From Gimesia aquarii (GTDB lineage: Bacteria; Planctomycetota; Planctomycetia; Planctomycetales; Planctomycetaceae): a stretch of DNA of 64,000 bases. Each line of letters opens with the position of its first letter. Within the stretch, counting starts at the first letter, position 1. The notes below the pieces were generated by a model. The model saw only the letters and a program-made list of their open reading frames with translations. It did not search any database and was not told where the DNA came from. The position numbers and the translations under genes were made by a program. Below, one piece after another: positions 1 to 8,998 of the stretch. The stretch is taken from positions 1,861,501 to 1,925,500 of the forward strand of contig NZ_CP037920.1 in assembly GCF_007748195.1 (NCBI RefSeq), read 5' to 3'.

Positions 1-285
1 GCTTAACAGATCGATGGTCGACAGTTTTTCTATGTGGAATTGTTTGAGATAGCTGCTAAGTTCAATACACTGCTGATTTTCAACTCCTCCTAAAATTCCC
101 AGACTACGAACCGCAAACCCTGTATAATATAGATCGGAGTCTCCTTCTCTTCCGGAAAATCCCCCATCTGCCTGTTGTTGAGCCAGAATATAAGTGCGAT
201 GTTTTTCTAATGAACTTGGTGGCAGTTTCTCTAATCCCGCTGCCAGTCGTAGGGCCAATTTGACTAAATAAGGTTCGTCATTCAT
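1..285 (-). CDS. Prenyltransferase/squalene-oxidase-repeat protein, N-terminal part (cut by window edge)
   Basis: The first 95 codons of a minus-strand gene that runs off the left edge; the start is the ATG at 285. The fragment contains the repeat signature QADGGFSGREGDSDLYYTGF followed by AVRSLGILGG. This QxxDGGF...D...Y...AL-like pattern is typical of the alpha-alpha barrel repeats of protein prenyltransferase beta subunits and terpene cyclases. Planctomycetes carry several such proteins of unknown substrate, so a specific reaction cannot be named. There is no signal peptide, so it is probably cytoplasmic. No clear Shine-Dalgarno site precedes the ATG. Confidence 0.65.
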   Translation of the reverse strand, partial: MNDEPYLVKLALRLAAGLEKLPPSSLEKHRTYILAQQQADGGFSGREGDSDLYYTGFAVRSLGILGGVENQQCIELSSYLKQFHIEKLSTIDLLS

Positions 286-1070
286 CTATATCGTGTACCG
301 CCTCCCCTTTAAAAAGGGGATAAGTATGGAATCCAAATGGTTTTTTCTCATGCTTTTTTGAAAATTGTGAAAAATTTCTCAATGGAAATGTCAAATTCGT
401 CTTTCGTTGGATCTGAATTTAGCATATGTTCCCGCTCAACATCTCTTAAACTCAAAGAATCTATCTCTCTCAGAACTGTAAATTAAGAAAACCATTCGGT
501 AATGATCTTCTTTTTCAGTTCAAAATGGGTCAGCCTTACCCAAGGTTGATCGATCGGATTCTTCTGAGTGACAACTCACAATAAAAATTACCTAGAAACT
601 ATTCAAACAATACTAGCACGTTTCCGCTAAAAAGCCCATTTTTATCGGTTCGTGTGACTACATATCCTTCAATGTTCGGCCGGATTCTATCTTCTGATAG
701 AAGTGTAATGATCAATGAACTCTCTCATGATGGTTGCAAGCCAGTCGAGTTGATTTACTTCCTTATAACAATTGATTTTTAAGACATAAAATCACAGATG
801 CGCATTTTTTCTGCCGCTGCTGTTGGGCAGTTGGTGTATGTGTCTGTCGTTATGAGCTTAATTTATGTGTAACTACGACTTGATTGATCGAGTCTGTGGA
901 GATAGCTCCTCAATTCGGTTCTGAATTTGGAAGATGATTTGTTGAGACATCTCATGAATGATCCTGAAATTATTGTCATAGATAAAAACAAATTCATGAC
1001 AGATCAAAATACAACAGAGCGAGACGATAACGCCAAATTGCACTCAACGTGCATAACCGAGGTGAAACAG
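286..1070. other. Intergenic region with two short hairpins, probable divergent promoter region
   Basis: There is no convincing gene here. A short palindrome (CCCCTTT/AAAGGGG, 304-319) lies in the leader of the leftward gene. A 7-bp hairpin (TTCTATC, 685-691, with GATAGAA, 696-702, TTCT loop) lies before the rightward gene. An in-frame extension of the next gene back to a TTG at 927 is open but has no Shine-Dalgarno support. The region separates two divergent genes and so should hold both promoters; I could not identify a convincing -35/-10 pair. Confidence 0.4.
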
Positions 1071-4000
1071 ATGCCTGTGTTGACATCAAGCTATTCTGGA
1101 CGATTTATGAAAATTGCATTTCGCCTGATCGCAGGTGTGATCGTTCTGGCAATTTCTGCCATGTCAGGAACATTACTGGCCGAAGAACAGGAATTTTCAA
1201 CAATCATTGCAGATGGTTCAGAGACGACGGATACACTCGATGGAATCTCATCAATTGTGCCCGGTAATGGCATGGGAACACTGTTTCGAGCCGGACATCA
1301 GGCAGGTAAAACCGTTGGTTTAGAGGAATCCATTTCTCATCTTGAGGCCATGCCATATCTGTTTACATACACGAAAAATCCTGATGATGCAGGTATGTTA
1401 TTTGGAAACTTTCGTTTGTTTAGAACAAATCGTGGTCATCTTGGCGGTGGTCTTGGGCTTGGTTATCGATTTTTCAATTATGACAGAGACCGAATTTTTG
1501 GAGCCAGTTTTTATTATGATCGTGATGACTCTTCTACAAAAATTTTCCAACAGTTAGTTCTCAATGTAGAAACAATGGGACGCTTTTGGGACGCGAATGG
1601 AAACTTCTATCTGCCTATTGGAACTCGTCAGAAATTGCTTGACGTTCAATTTAATGAAGGTAGTCAGCGGTTTTCAGGATTCAATGTTCTTTATGACCAG
1701 ACACGTACACTTGGAACAGCAATGCGTGGTTTTGATGCTGAATTCGGAGTTCCCATTTGGGGGCAAATCGCTCAAAAACATGAAGCGCGCGCTTACGCGG
1801 GAACTTATCACTTCGCAGCAACAGGCAGTGAAGACGTCTGGGGCTGGCGAGGTCGTTTGCAGGCAAATCCGGTTCCCAATGTTTTGATGGAACTCAGCTT
1901 AACCAACGACGCGACCTTTAATACGAATGTTTTCTTCAATGTGACATGGACCTTTGCAGGTCGACCTGAGTGGAACAAGATGGAAAAATCCACTCAGATG
2001 TATCGTATGGCTGAACGGGTCAGAAGAAATTACAATGTTGTTGTCGAACAACGTGATGTGGTCGATTCCGGGCTGATTGCCATAAATCCAGCCACGGGGC
2101 TTCCCTGGACAATCTCCCATGTTGATTCAAATGCAGGGCCGGGAGGGACTGGAACGGTCCTCGATCCTTTCCAGACGATTGCAGATGCTCAGGCAGGGCC
2201 TGCTAATGATATTATCTTCACTCATGCTGGAAGTGTATTCGATAACGGACCACCGATTACACTTGCTGCAGGTGACCGAATACTGGGAGAAGGACAGGGA
2301 GTTGATCACTTCATAGATATTGAAGGATTTGGTCCCAGGTTGTTACCAAACTCTCCTGCTTTTGGAAATCCAAGTTTTGTACGACCAACATTTAATAACA
2401 CAGTTGGTGATGGCGTTATACTTGCATCAAATAGCGAGTTTTCTGGTTTCATCATTAATACCCCCACTGGACGTGGTGTTGTAGGGGTCGGTGTTTCTGG
2501 TACGACTGTAGACAATGTTGATATCAATGATGCCGCTGGAGAGGGAATTTTCCTAAGTGGAACGACGGGTACGCTCTCGTTTGACACTACGAATATTACT
2601 AATGCTGCTGGCGATGCATTTGTTGTCGATGGAGGTGACCCATTTGTAAATTATGTAGGAACTATCACCAATACGGCAGCAGGTCGAGCAGTTTTGATTC
2701 AAAATACGACAGGGGGATCTGTCAATATGACGGGTTCAACTATTACCGATACGAATAGCCAAGGTGTTTTGGTTAGTAATATAGCTGGTGGAGCAGTCTT
2801 AGATAACGTGACCATTACTGGAAGTACGAACGAGGGAATTCATGTTACTGGCGGTACTGCAGGTGCAATTGTGACTGTCAGAAATACTGGCCAGGCAGCA
2901 AACATAATTGATGGAGCAACTGATGCCAGTATTTTTGTGGAAAATTATCAGGGCATTTTCCAGATCGAAGATGTTGACATCCTGAATCGTAATGGAACAG
3001 GTATCTTGGTCGAGAATCTCTCAGGTGACATCTCGGTTGTTGGAAATACGACGATCACAAATGGGGTCTCACTTGCGACCGATCATGGTATTGATGTGAA
3101 TAACTCTACCGGAAATATTTTATTCGGTGGAACCCTCGGGATTACCGGTGGAGCGGGAGAGGGGATTTCATTTAATGCCGGTAATAATACGGGATCCTTT
3201 AATGTTACTGGTACCACAACCATCTCCGGGACAGCGGCAGAGGCATTTATCGTCTTGAATGACAGTCCTGTGATCAGGATGGGGGATACAATTCTCTCCA
3301 ATGCCAGTACGACAAATTCGGTATTGTTGATCAACAATGCAGGACAGGGGGGGACTGCGGGGCAAGTTTCCTTTGGTAATACCACAGTAACGGGAACTAC
3401 TCTTTCAACAGTTCCTACTGTGCATATTCTCAATACGACTCCGATTGTCAACTTCGGTTCACTCAGTGTCACTGCCAACAGCACTGCATATACTGCAGTG
3501 GTACCGGCGATTGTGGCACCTGCGATATCTGTGGAAACAAACCCCGGCAATATTAACTTTGGTGACTTAAATGTGACAGCAGCTAATAACCTGGGGCTCA
3601 TTGCCAACAATAACACTGGTACATTGAGCTCAACTGGGGGTGTCTTCAATGTTACAAATGCTGCTGCCATCGATATTCAAGATACTAATCTTTCAATGAT
3701 TTTGACATCAGTAACTGCAGGACCGACAAGTGGCCCTGATTTAAATTTAGGAGATGGCTTCTTTTTGAATAGTGCTGGTATTCGACTGGTTCGTACACCA
3801 GGTCTATTTTCAATCGCCGGCGATGGAGCCACAATTGATGCCGGGGGAACTATTACCGGTGCGACTCACGGAGTATGGTTAGCAGATATTGGTCGTGTCA
3901 ATATTGATGGATTAGAAATAGATGCACCTACTGTTTCTGGTATCGAGTGGCAGGAAACCACTGTTGCCGATGGCCCCGTGGTGAATTTGACACGAGTCAG

Positions 4001-4928
4001 AGTCGAAGATTCTTTAGGCGACGGGATTCGAATTATCAACGGACGCACATTCCAGATAACCGATTCAGAGTTATTGGATAATGGTACTGATGCTACAGAA
4101 CATTCTATTGAATACACAGCAAATCTAGAACTAGATGATACAAACGATGACTCCTTTAACATCACGATTCAGAACAATACGATCACAGACGATAGTGCAG
4201 ATGCCATTCGCATACAGTCTGCAGGAGTACTGCTAGATGATTCTCTGCTAGAAGTATTATTGGAAGGAAATAATATTACAAACAGTGTTTCTAATACTGC
4301 AGGGTTGAGCGTGATTTGGGAAGGACCAATGGATATTACCGTTGCAAACGCGAACAACTTTTTTGGTACAGGAGCCACTAATAACCAGGGAATCAACATA
4401 GATGCAACCAGTAGTGATTTGGCAGATCTGATGTCCTTAACTGTGATCAACAATAATAACTTTATTATCTCAGGAACAAACAGTGAAGGTATTCAGGTTT
4501 CAACTGAAGGGCCCTCGAATATCCTGATTTCCAATAATATTGATCAAGGTATTGTGATGGCAGGTGAGGACTCGACTGGTCTGCGATTCTTGGATCTAGC
4601 TGCTAATAGCAATGTGCAAATTGATACCAATATCATCAACATGACGGCAATTGGTGGTAATGCGATCTTCTTTGATTTAATCGATGCCACTAATTCCTCG
4701 GTTGTCATTGATAACAACCTGATTGGGTTGTTTGATGGTGGATTCGATGACAATGAAACGGCCGTCGGTTTCAACGCGATGACCAATGGACCACTCGCAT
4801 TGGGAACTGGTATTAATAATATTGTGAATGTGACTTTTGTAGGCAACAACAACAGCTTTATTCTGTTCAATCCTGGCGGAGGTACATTTGATGGCCAAAT
4901 CAGCCTGAATGGCTTCTTGCTTCCATAA
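1071..4928 (+). CDS. Inverse-autotransporter-like surface protein with beta-helix passenger
   Basis: An exported protein of 1285 residues. The ATG at 1071 is preferred over the in-frame TTG at 927 because GAGG (1059-1062) sits 8 nt upstream and a signal peptide follows at once (hydrophobic stretch about residues 18-36, likely cut after LLA). Residues about 60-300 alternate short beta strands rich in G/Y/F (for example GGGLGLGYRFFNYD and FGASFYYDRDDS) and resemble the beta-barrel of inverse autotransporters (intimin/invasin, type Ve secretion). From about residue 345 to the end the protein is a long chain of N/T/G-rich repeats typical of a right-handed parallel beta-helix, beginning with a conserved segment (HVDSNAGPGGTGTVLDPF). 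A barrel before the passenger would place the helix outside the cell. The barrel assignment is by pattern only. The next gene, 86 bp downstream, encodes another outer-membrane barrel and is probably co-transcribed. Confidence 0.65.
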   Translation: MPVLTSSYSGRFMKIAFRLIAGVIVLAISAMSGTLLAEEQEFSTIIADGSETTDTLDGISSIVPGNGMGTLFRAGHQAGKTVGLEESISHLEAMPYLFTYTKNPDDAGMLFGNFRLFRTNRGHLGGGLGLGYRFFNYDRDRIFGASFYYDRDDSSTKIFQQLVLNVETMGRFWDANGNFYLPIGTRQKLLDVQFNEGSQRFSGFNVLYDQTRTLGTAMRGFDAEFGVPIWGQIAQKHEARAYAGTYHFAATGSEDVWGWRGRLQANPVPNVLMELSLTNDATFNTNVFFNVTWTFAGRPEWNKMEKSTQMYRMAERVRRNYNVVVEQRDVVDSGLIAINPATGLPWTISHVDSNAGPGGTGTVLDPFQTIADAQAGPANDIIFTHAGSVFDNGPPITLAAGDRILGEGQGVDHFIDIEGFGPRLLPNSPAFGNPSFVRPTFNNTVGDGVILASNSEFSGFIINTPTGRGVVGVGVSGTTVDNVDINDAAGEGIFLSGTTGTLSFDTTNITNAAGDAFVVDGGDPFVNYVGTITNTAAGRAVLIQNTTGGSVNMTGSTITDTNSQGVLVSNIAGGAVLDNVTITGSTNEGIHVTGGTAGAIVTVRNTGQAANIIDGATDASIFVENYQGIFQIEDVDILNRNGTGILVENLSGDISVVGNTTITNGVSLATDHGIDVNNSTGNILFGGTLGITGGAGEGISFNAGNNTGSFNVTGTTTISGTAAEAFIVLNDSPVIRMGDTILSNASTTNSVLLINNAGQGGTAGQVSFGNTTVTGTTLSTVPTVHILNTTPIVNFGSLSVTANSTAYTAVVPAIVAPAISVETNPGNINFGDLNVTAANNLGLIANNNTGTLSSTGGVFNVTNAAAIDIQDTNLSMILTSVTAGPTSGPDLNLGDGFFLNSAGIRLVRTPGLFSIAGDGATIDAGGTITGATHGVWLADIGRVNIDGLEIDAPTVSGIEWQETTVADGPVVNLTRVRVEDSLGDGIRIINGRTFQITDSELLDNGTDATEHSIEYTANLELDDTNDDSFNITIQNNTITDDSADAIRIQSAGVLLDDSLLEVLLEGNNITNSVSNTAGLSVIWEGPMDITVANANNFFGTGATNNQGINIDATSSDLADLMSLTVINNNNFIISGTNSEGIQVSTEGPSNILISNNIDQGIVMAGEDSTGLRFLDLAANSNVQIDTNIINMTAIGGNAIFFDLIDATNSSVVIDNNLIGLFDGGFDDNETAVGFNAMTNGPLALGTGINNIVNVTFVGNNNSFILFNPGGGTFDGQISLNGFLLP

Positions 4929-5014
4929 CCATAAAACAAAGAGAAGTCTCGTTAATATATAATTTCAATAACACTCTGGTGTGTTTTGCTTCAAATATTT
5001 CAAGGTTTTAATCG

Positions 5015-6322
5015 ATGAGTCGCACATCCTGGAAAGTAATGATGATTACTCCATTCAGACTGAGTGCACTACTGGTGTTCTTGTGCTCTACCGGATTACT
5101 GGTTGGAGAGAAACATGTAATAGCAGCCGATGATGGCGAGCTGGAATATGTTATGCACGGTGATGCAGATGTGGTAGGCGATGAATATATTGAAAACTCA
5201 GGGTTGTTCTCTGGCATCAATACTTATTCAAGGACGATGGTTCGCAAGTTGCCAGTGGATCGTGGTTGGACTTATGATTCACCTATAGATAGATCCATTA
5301 AAAACGCGTTTCAAACGTCCAAATTGCGACTTGACTATTTACATTGGTCAATTGAAGGACCTGACAATGTTCTCCTGAGTGCACCAATTCTGGGGAATCC
5401 AGACCCAACAGCACCTGCCCCCGCTTTTGATCGTGAGACTGGCATCTCGCGTGGAAATGGTGTGGCATTGGCTTATACTGATAAATCCATGGATACAAAC
5501 GGAATGCGGGGGATCCTCGAATTCGCATTACCTGAGGGAAGCCTGGAATGGAATGTTTGGGGGCTGTTCAGGAATGAATCAACCCGTCCAACAAATGAAA
5601 TCTTTGGTACACGAACTACTGTTGATCCGACTGACGATTTGGTGGTTGTGACGAATTTTAATGTCAATGGCGCCCTTGCTTCTAATACGAATGTTTATGA
5701 TACCAGTTACACCGTTGACATGAATACAGAAATGGTTGGTACGGGAATCAATTATGTATTAGACCCTTATCTTCCTGGTGAAGGCTTTCGTATGCGGCCC
5801 TTATTTGGTTTTCGGTTTATCAGTTTGCAGGAATCGATGAATCAAGTGGGAGTCGATTCAGGTGGCGGAATTGGTTTGCCCCGTACGACAACGATTGCTT
5901 CTACAGTTGAAAACCGGGTCTTTGGACCTAGCATTGGTGCACGTGCGGAATACTCGAATAATCGATTTTCAATCGGGGCCGAGCCCAAGTTTACATTTGG
6001 TTTTAATCGCAATACCAACCAAGTAGCTACAGATCAATTATTTGTACCAACCGATCCGCGTATTGTTTCTGTTCAGAAAAACAATGAGTTTTCACCAACC
6101 TTTCAGCTAACAGTTTATGCAAAAATGCAAGTTAATGAACATATGAAGTTTTTCATTGGTTACGATTATTTGTTTATTGGTCAGATCTCACGTGCTTTCA
6201 ATATTATCGATTACAACGAAGACCGCACAGCAACAAACCCTGCGACAGGAACTAAAGTGAGACAACAACACGAAGACTTTACAGCAGACGGTATCAGTGC
6301 CGGCGTTGAGTTTATCTGGTGA
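5015..6322 (+). CDS. BBP7-like outer-membrane beta-barrel protein
   Basis: 435 residues. The N-terminus (about 1-36) is a signal peptide with a hydrophobic core (LSALLVFLCSTGLLVG) and a likely cut before ADDGE. The body shows the sequence of landmarks of the planctomycete BBP7 family: an early RLDYLHWSIEGP strand, a GMRGILEFALP segment, FGFRFISLQES in the middle, a VENRVFGPSIGARAEY segment and a terminal GYDYLFIGQISRA followed by an acidic/Asn patch. It ends in ...EFIW, an aromatic C-terminus suited to barrel assembly. The role of BBP7 proteins is not established; a porin or structural outer-membrane role is an inference. It lies 86 bp after the autotransporter-like gene on the same strand and converges with the DUF6807 gene across only 13 bp. 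Confidence 0.7.
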   Translation: MSRTSWKVMMITPFRLSALLVFLCSTGLLVGEKHVIAADDGELEYVMHGDADVVGDEYIENSGLFSGINTYSRTMVRKLPVDRGWTYDSPIDRSIKNAFQTSKLRLDYLHWSIEGPDNVLLSAPILGNPDPTAPAPAFDRETGISRGNGVALAYTDKSMDTNGMRGILEFALPEGSLEWNVWGLFRNESTRPTNEIFGTRTTVDPTDDLVVVTNFNVNGALASNTNVYDTSYTVDMNTEMVGTGINYVLDPYLPGEGFRMRPLFGFRFISLQESMNQVGVDSGGGIGLPRTTTIASTVENRVFGPSIGARAEYSNNRFSIGAEPKFTFGFNRNTNQVATDQLFVPTDPRIVSVQKNNEFSPTFQLTVYAKMQVNEHMKFFIGYDYLFIGQISRAFNIIDYNEDRTATNPATGTKVRQQHEDFTADGISAGVEFIW

Positions 6323-6335
6323 AGTCTGACGCTCC

Positions 6336-7304
6336 TCACGAAGAAGTTCTAACTACAGTCGCGCTTGTATGGCGTTTTTCAGATTTTTTCAGTTGGTAAG
6401 ACTGACTTGTAGCGAACTTCTGATAAATTCCGTTTGCCAGATCATGGTTGATTTCATTCGCATGTGCATGCAATAAAAATCGAAATACTAAAGGTGAATT
6501 TTGGGTTGATTCAAGCGGGCCATGCATACAAGGTGAAGCGCCCATCCATCCGTCTTCACGAACATGCCATGAGACGGCAGCTTGTGGTTTTGCTATTGGA
6601 TTGGATGGATGAGAGAAATAAGTGATCCCTTCTGTCACATCTGGTATTACCGGTCCCGAATAATCCATCCACTCAGCTGGTTTTCCAAAGATGTTTTTTT
6701 CACCAACTTGTTTGCGGCTATTTGTGATCTTACCTGCCCCAAAAAAGCTCGAAATGGTTTTAGCAACTCGCACGGCGAGAAACCCAAAATTCGTTTTTTG
6801 AAATTCCAATGCGTTGGCAGTGGGAATAAATGCGGACTGTAGCTCTAAAAACAGTTCATCATTCGCATTGGTTCTGACGGCCGAAATCAATTCCTGTCTC
6901 AGTAAAGGTAGTGGATCATGGCCATCAAACCACTCCAGTTCGACAGCGAGGATAGCTTCGTCTTCACGCTCGTCGATAGAGAGCCATCGTTTTTGAATGA
7001 TTTTGGCACCTGTGTCGTTTGCCCAGAAATTGATTCCGAGTACTTTGTGATGTGCAAACCAGACTGATCGATGATGATCATGGTTTGGCGCGCCAGGATG
7101 TCCGATACGTGTCAAAGGAATACCTGAGGGACCGGTTAAAGGATAAAAGAAAGGGCGTTGATATTCAGGACTATGGTGCCAGCGAAGCCGTTCTTTTCCT
7201 TTGACCCGAAAGGAAAATTGAAAATCGGGAAGTGGAACGATTTCATATTGAGGAAAAAGTTGATTCACATCAGGTCTCCCAGTTTTTGAAACGCCATTCG
7301 TCAC
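6336..7304 (-). CDS. DUF6807 (PmoA-like) family protein
   Basis: 322 residues, no signal peptide. The landmark is the histidine-rich stretch at about residues 69-86 (GHPGAPNHDHHRSVWFAHH), followed by a G.NFW motif, which is typical of the DUF6807 family (the Pfam entry once labelled 'methane oxygenase PmoA'). The true function is unknown; despite the old name there is no reason to expect methane oxidation. In planctomycetes these proteins sit among sugar-related oxidoreductases and permeases. That holds here: the GntP permease gene lies 65 bp upstream on the same strand, so the two are probably one transcript. The histidines suggest metal or sugar binding, which is inference. Confidence 0.75.
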   Translation of the reverse strand: MTNGVSKTGRPDVNQLFPQYEIVPLPDFQFSFRVKGKERLRWHHSPEYQRPFFYPLTGPSGIPLTRIGHPGAPNHDHHRSVWFAHHKVLGINFWANDTGAKIIQKRWLSIDEREDEAILAVELEWFDGHDPLPLLRQELISAVRTNANDELFLELQSAFIPTANALEFQKTNFGFLAVRVAKTISSFFGAGKITNSRKQVGEKNIFGKPAEWMDYSGPVIPDVTEGITYFSHPSNPIAKPQAAVSWHVREDGWMGASPCMHGPLESTQNSPLVFRFLLHAHANEINHDLANGIYQKFATSQSYQLKKSEKRHTSATVVRTSS

Positions 7305-7369
7305 TCATGTAGCTTATTTCAGCGTTTTTTTGAATTCGAGCAAAGTAAAGCTGACTTCAAGGAAAATGA

Positions 7370-8782
7370 CTAGGTCATTGGCCAGACGATCGACAGCAAA
7401 ATAGTGGTAGCCAGACTGGTAAAGCCCAATACAATCAGTAACGGAGTCCATGATTTCAATGCTTCTGCTTCAGTTAAACCGCTCATCTTACAGAAAATCC
7501 AAAAGCCGCTGTCGTTCATCCAGGAACCAATCAGTGAACCTGCGCCGATGGCCGTCGCCAGATAGACCGGATCAAAACCCAACATTTGGGGTGTCACCTG
7601 CATTGCTGCCAACATCGCTGAGGTCGTAATCATGGCTACCGTACTGGAGCCTTGCGCGACTTTCAGTAAGGCGGCAATTCCGAATCCCAGGAATAGAAAA
7701 CTGAGTCCGGTCGCCTCCGTTTCAGTAGTACTAAACATGTTTTGAATCGCAGGACCAATTTGGGCCACCGTCAACATTTTACCAAAGGCGCCCCCGCCAG
7801 CTGTGATCAGAATAATCACGCCACCACTCATGAGGGCATTTTCAACGGAGGCTCCTAATTTAAGGAGTGTCATTTTTCGCTGATGATAAAGAATTCCCAG
7901 AGCAATTGCGGTGGCTATTAACAACGCAAAATTGGCATCTCCAATAATCGATGTGAAAGGACTGATTTTTTGTAATAAACTTTGTGGGCCGACTCCACTC
8001 GCCAGCATGGAATTCACAAGCGTGTTGGTAGTGATCATCAACACGGGTAACACGATGGGTATGAGAGAAATTGTAAGAGAAGGCAATTCATGTTCTTCCA
8101 GTGGATCGGGATCTTTATGCTCTGCGACTTCCCGCATGGGAATATTCATGACCCGGTTAGCAAACATGGCGTAAAAGATCCCTGCAAAAGCAGCCGGCAG
8201 TGCGACGAGTGCGCCCACAAAAATCATCTTTCCTAAGTCTACTCCCAGATTGTCGGCCATAAATAAGGGCCCGGGTGTGGGAGGCACCAGCGTATGTGTA
8301 ATTGCTCCTCCCGCAGCAATAGCCATGATATACATCAAATAATTCTTTTTGGTGCTACGATAGAGTGAGCGTGCCAGCGGAATCAGGAGATAAAAGACCG
8401 TATCAAAAAAAACGGGTACAGCTAAAACAAATCCACTACCCATGAGGGCAAATGATGCGTTCTTTTCACCGAGTGTTTTTAAAAACGCTCTGACAATTCG
8501 GTCGGCAGCCCCGCTATCCATCATGCATTTTCCAATGATGGCAGCAAGCGCGATCACGATACCAATTCCGGAGACCGAGTTACCAAAAGCAATCGCAACG
8601 CGCTTAATACGGTTAACTGTTTCGCCAGTCTCCGGATTCATTACTGACTCGGGCCCCAGTAGGCTGACTACTATGGCTGCAGTAATCAACGCCAGAAATG
8701 CATTGATCTTTAGAAAGATGATCATGCCGATGACGGTGGCAATACCAATGAATAAGATCAGAAATGGATAGTTCTCCAACAT
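7370..8782 (-). CDS. GntP-family permease (gluconate/sugar-acid:H+ symporter)
   Basis: 470 residues, almost entirely hydrophobic, with about 12 predicted membrane segments. The family hallmark VPPTPGP lies at residues 166-172 after GGAITHTL; a second signature region (GAGSLIGSWMNDSGFW) lies near the C-terminus. GntP members import gluconate, related aldonates/uronates or other hydroxy acids with protons; the exact substrate cannot be read from the sequence. It is first in a leftward pair with the DUF6807 gene and divergent from a pectate lyase gene, which makes a pectin-derived sugar acid a reasonable guess. The ATG at 8782 is followed directly by a membrane segment. Confidence 0.85.
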   Translation of the reverse strand: MLENYPFLILFIGIATVIGMIIFLKINAFLALITAAIVVSLLGPESVMNPETGETVNRIKRVAIAFGNSVSGIGIVIALAAIIGKCMMDSGAADRIVRAFLKTLGEKNASFALMGSGFVLAVPVFFDTVFYLLIPLARSLYRSTKKNYLMYIMAIAAGGAITHTLVPPTPGPLFMADNLGVDLGKMIFVGALVALPAAFAGIFYAMFANRVMNIPMREVAEHKDPDPLEEHELPSLTISLIPIVLPVLMITTNTLVNSMLASGVGPQSLLQKISPFTSIIGDANFALLIATAIALGILYHQRKMTLLKLGASVENALMSGGVIILITAGGGAFGKMLTVAQIGPAIQNMFSTTETEATGLSFLFLGFGIAALLKVAQGSSTVAMITTSAMLAAMQVTPQMLGFDPVYLATAIGAGSLIGSWMNDSGFWIFCKMSGLTEAEALKSWTPLLIVLGFTSLATTILLSIVWPMT

Positions 8783-8998
8783 AAGCGCTGCTCCAGAAAA
8801 ATCTTAGATGAATATCTCAAGTGGGTATGAGCATTACATAGAATTGCCTGGGACGCAAGCGAGTGTGCAATAGAAAACTGGCCTTTCACATTCTGAACGA
8901 GATTAAGAAATAATTGCTTTCCCTCGAAACATGCTTTTTGTAGGATGGAGTGGAATTGCTTTCCTCCTCCTTCCCCTGCTCATAAGGAATTTCTGGCA

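Noticed and set aside
927-1070. N-terminal extension of the autotransporter-like gene to TTG 927
   Set aside because: The extension has no ribosome site and would push the signal peptide about 60 residues inward; the ATG at 1071 has GAGG at the right distance.
3083-3670. A 195-codon open frame on the minus strand
   Set aside because: It lies wholly inside the beta-helix coding region and mirrors its repeat composition (poor Val/Leu/Thr-rich mix); no ribosome site.
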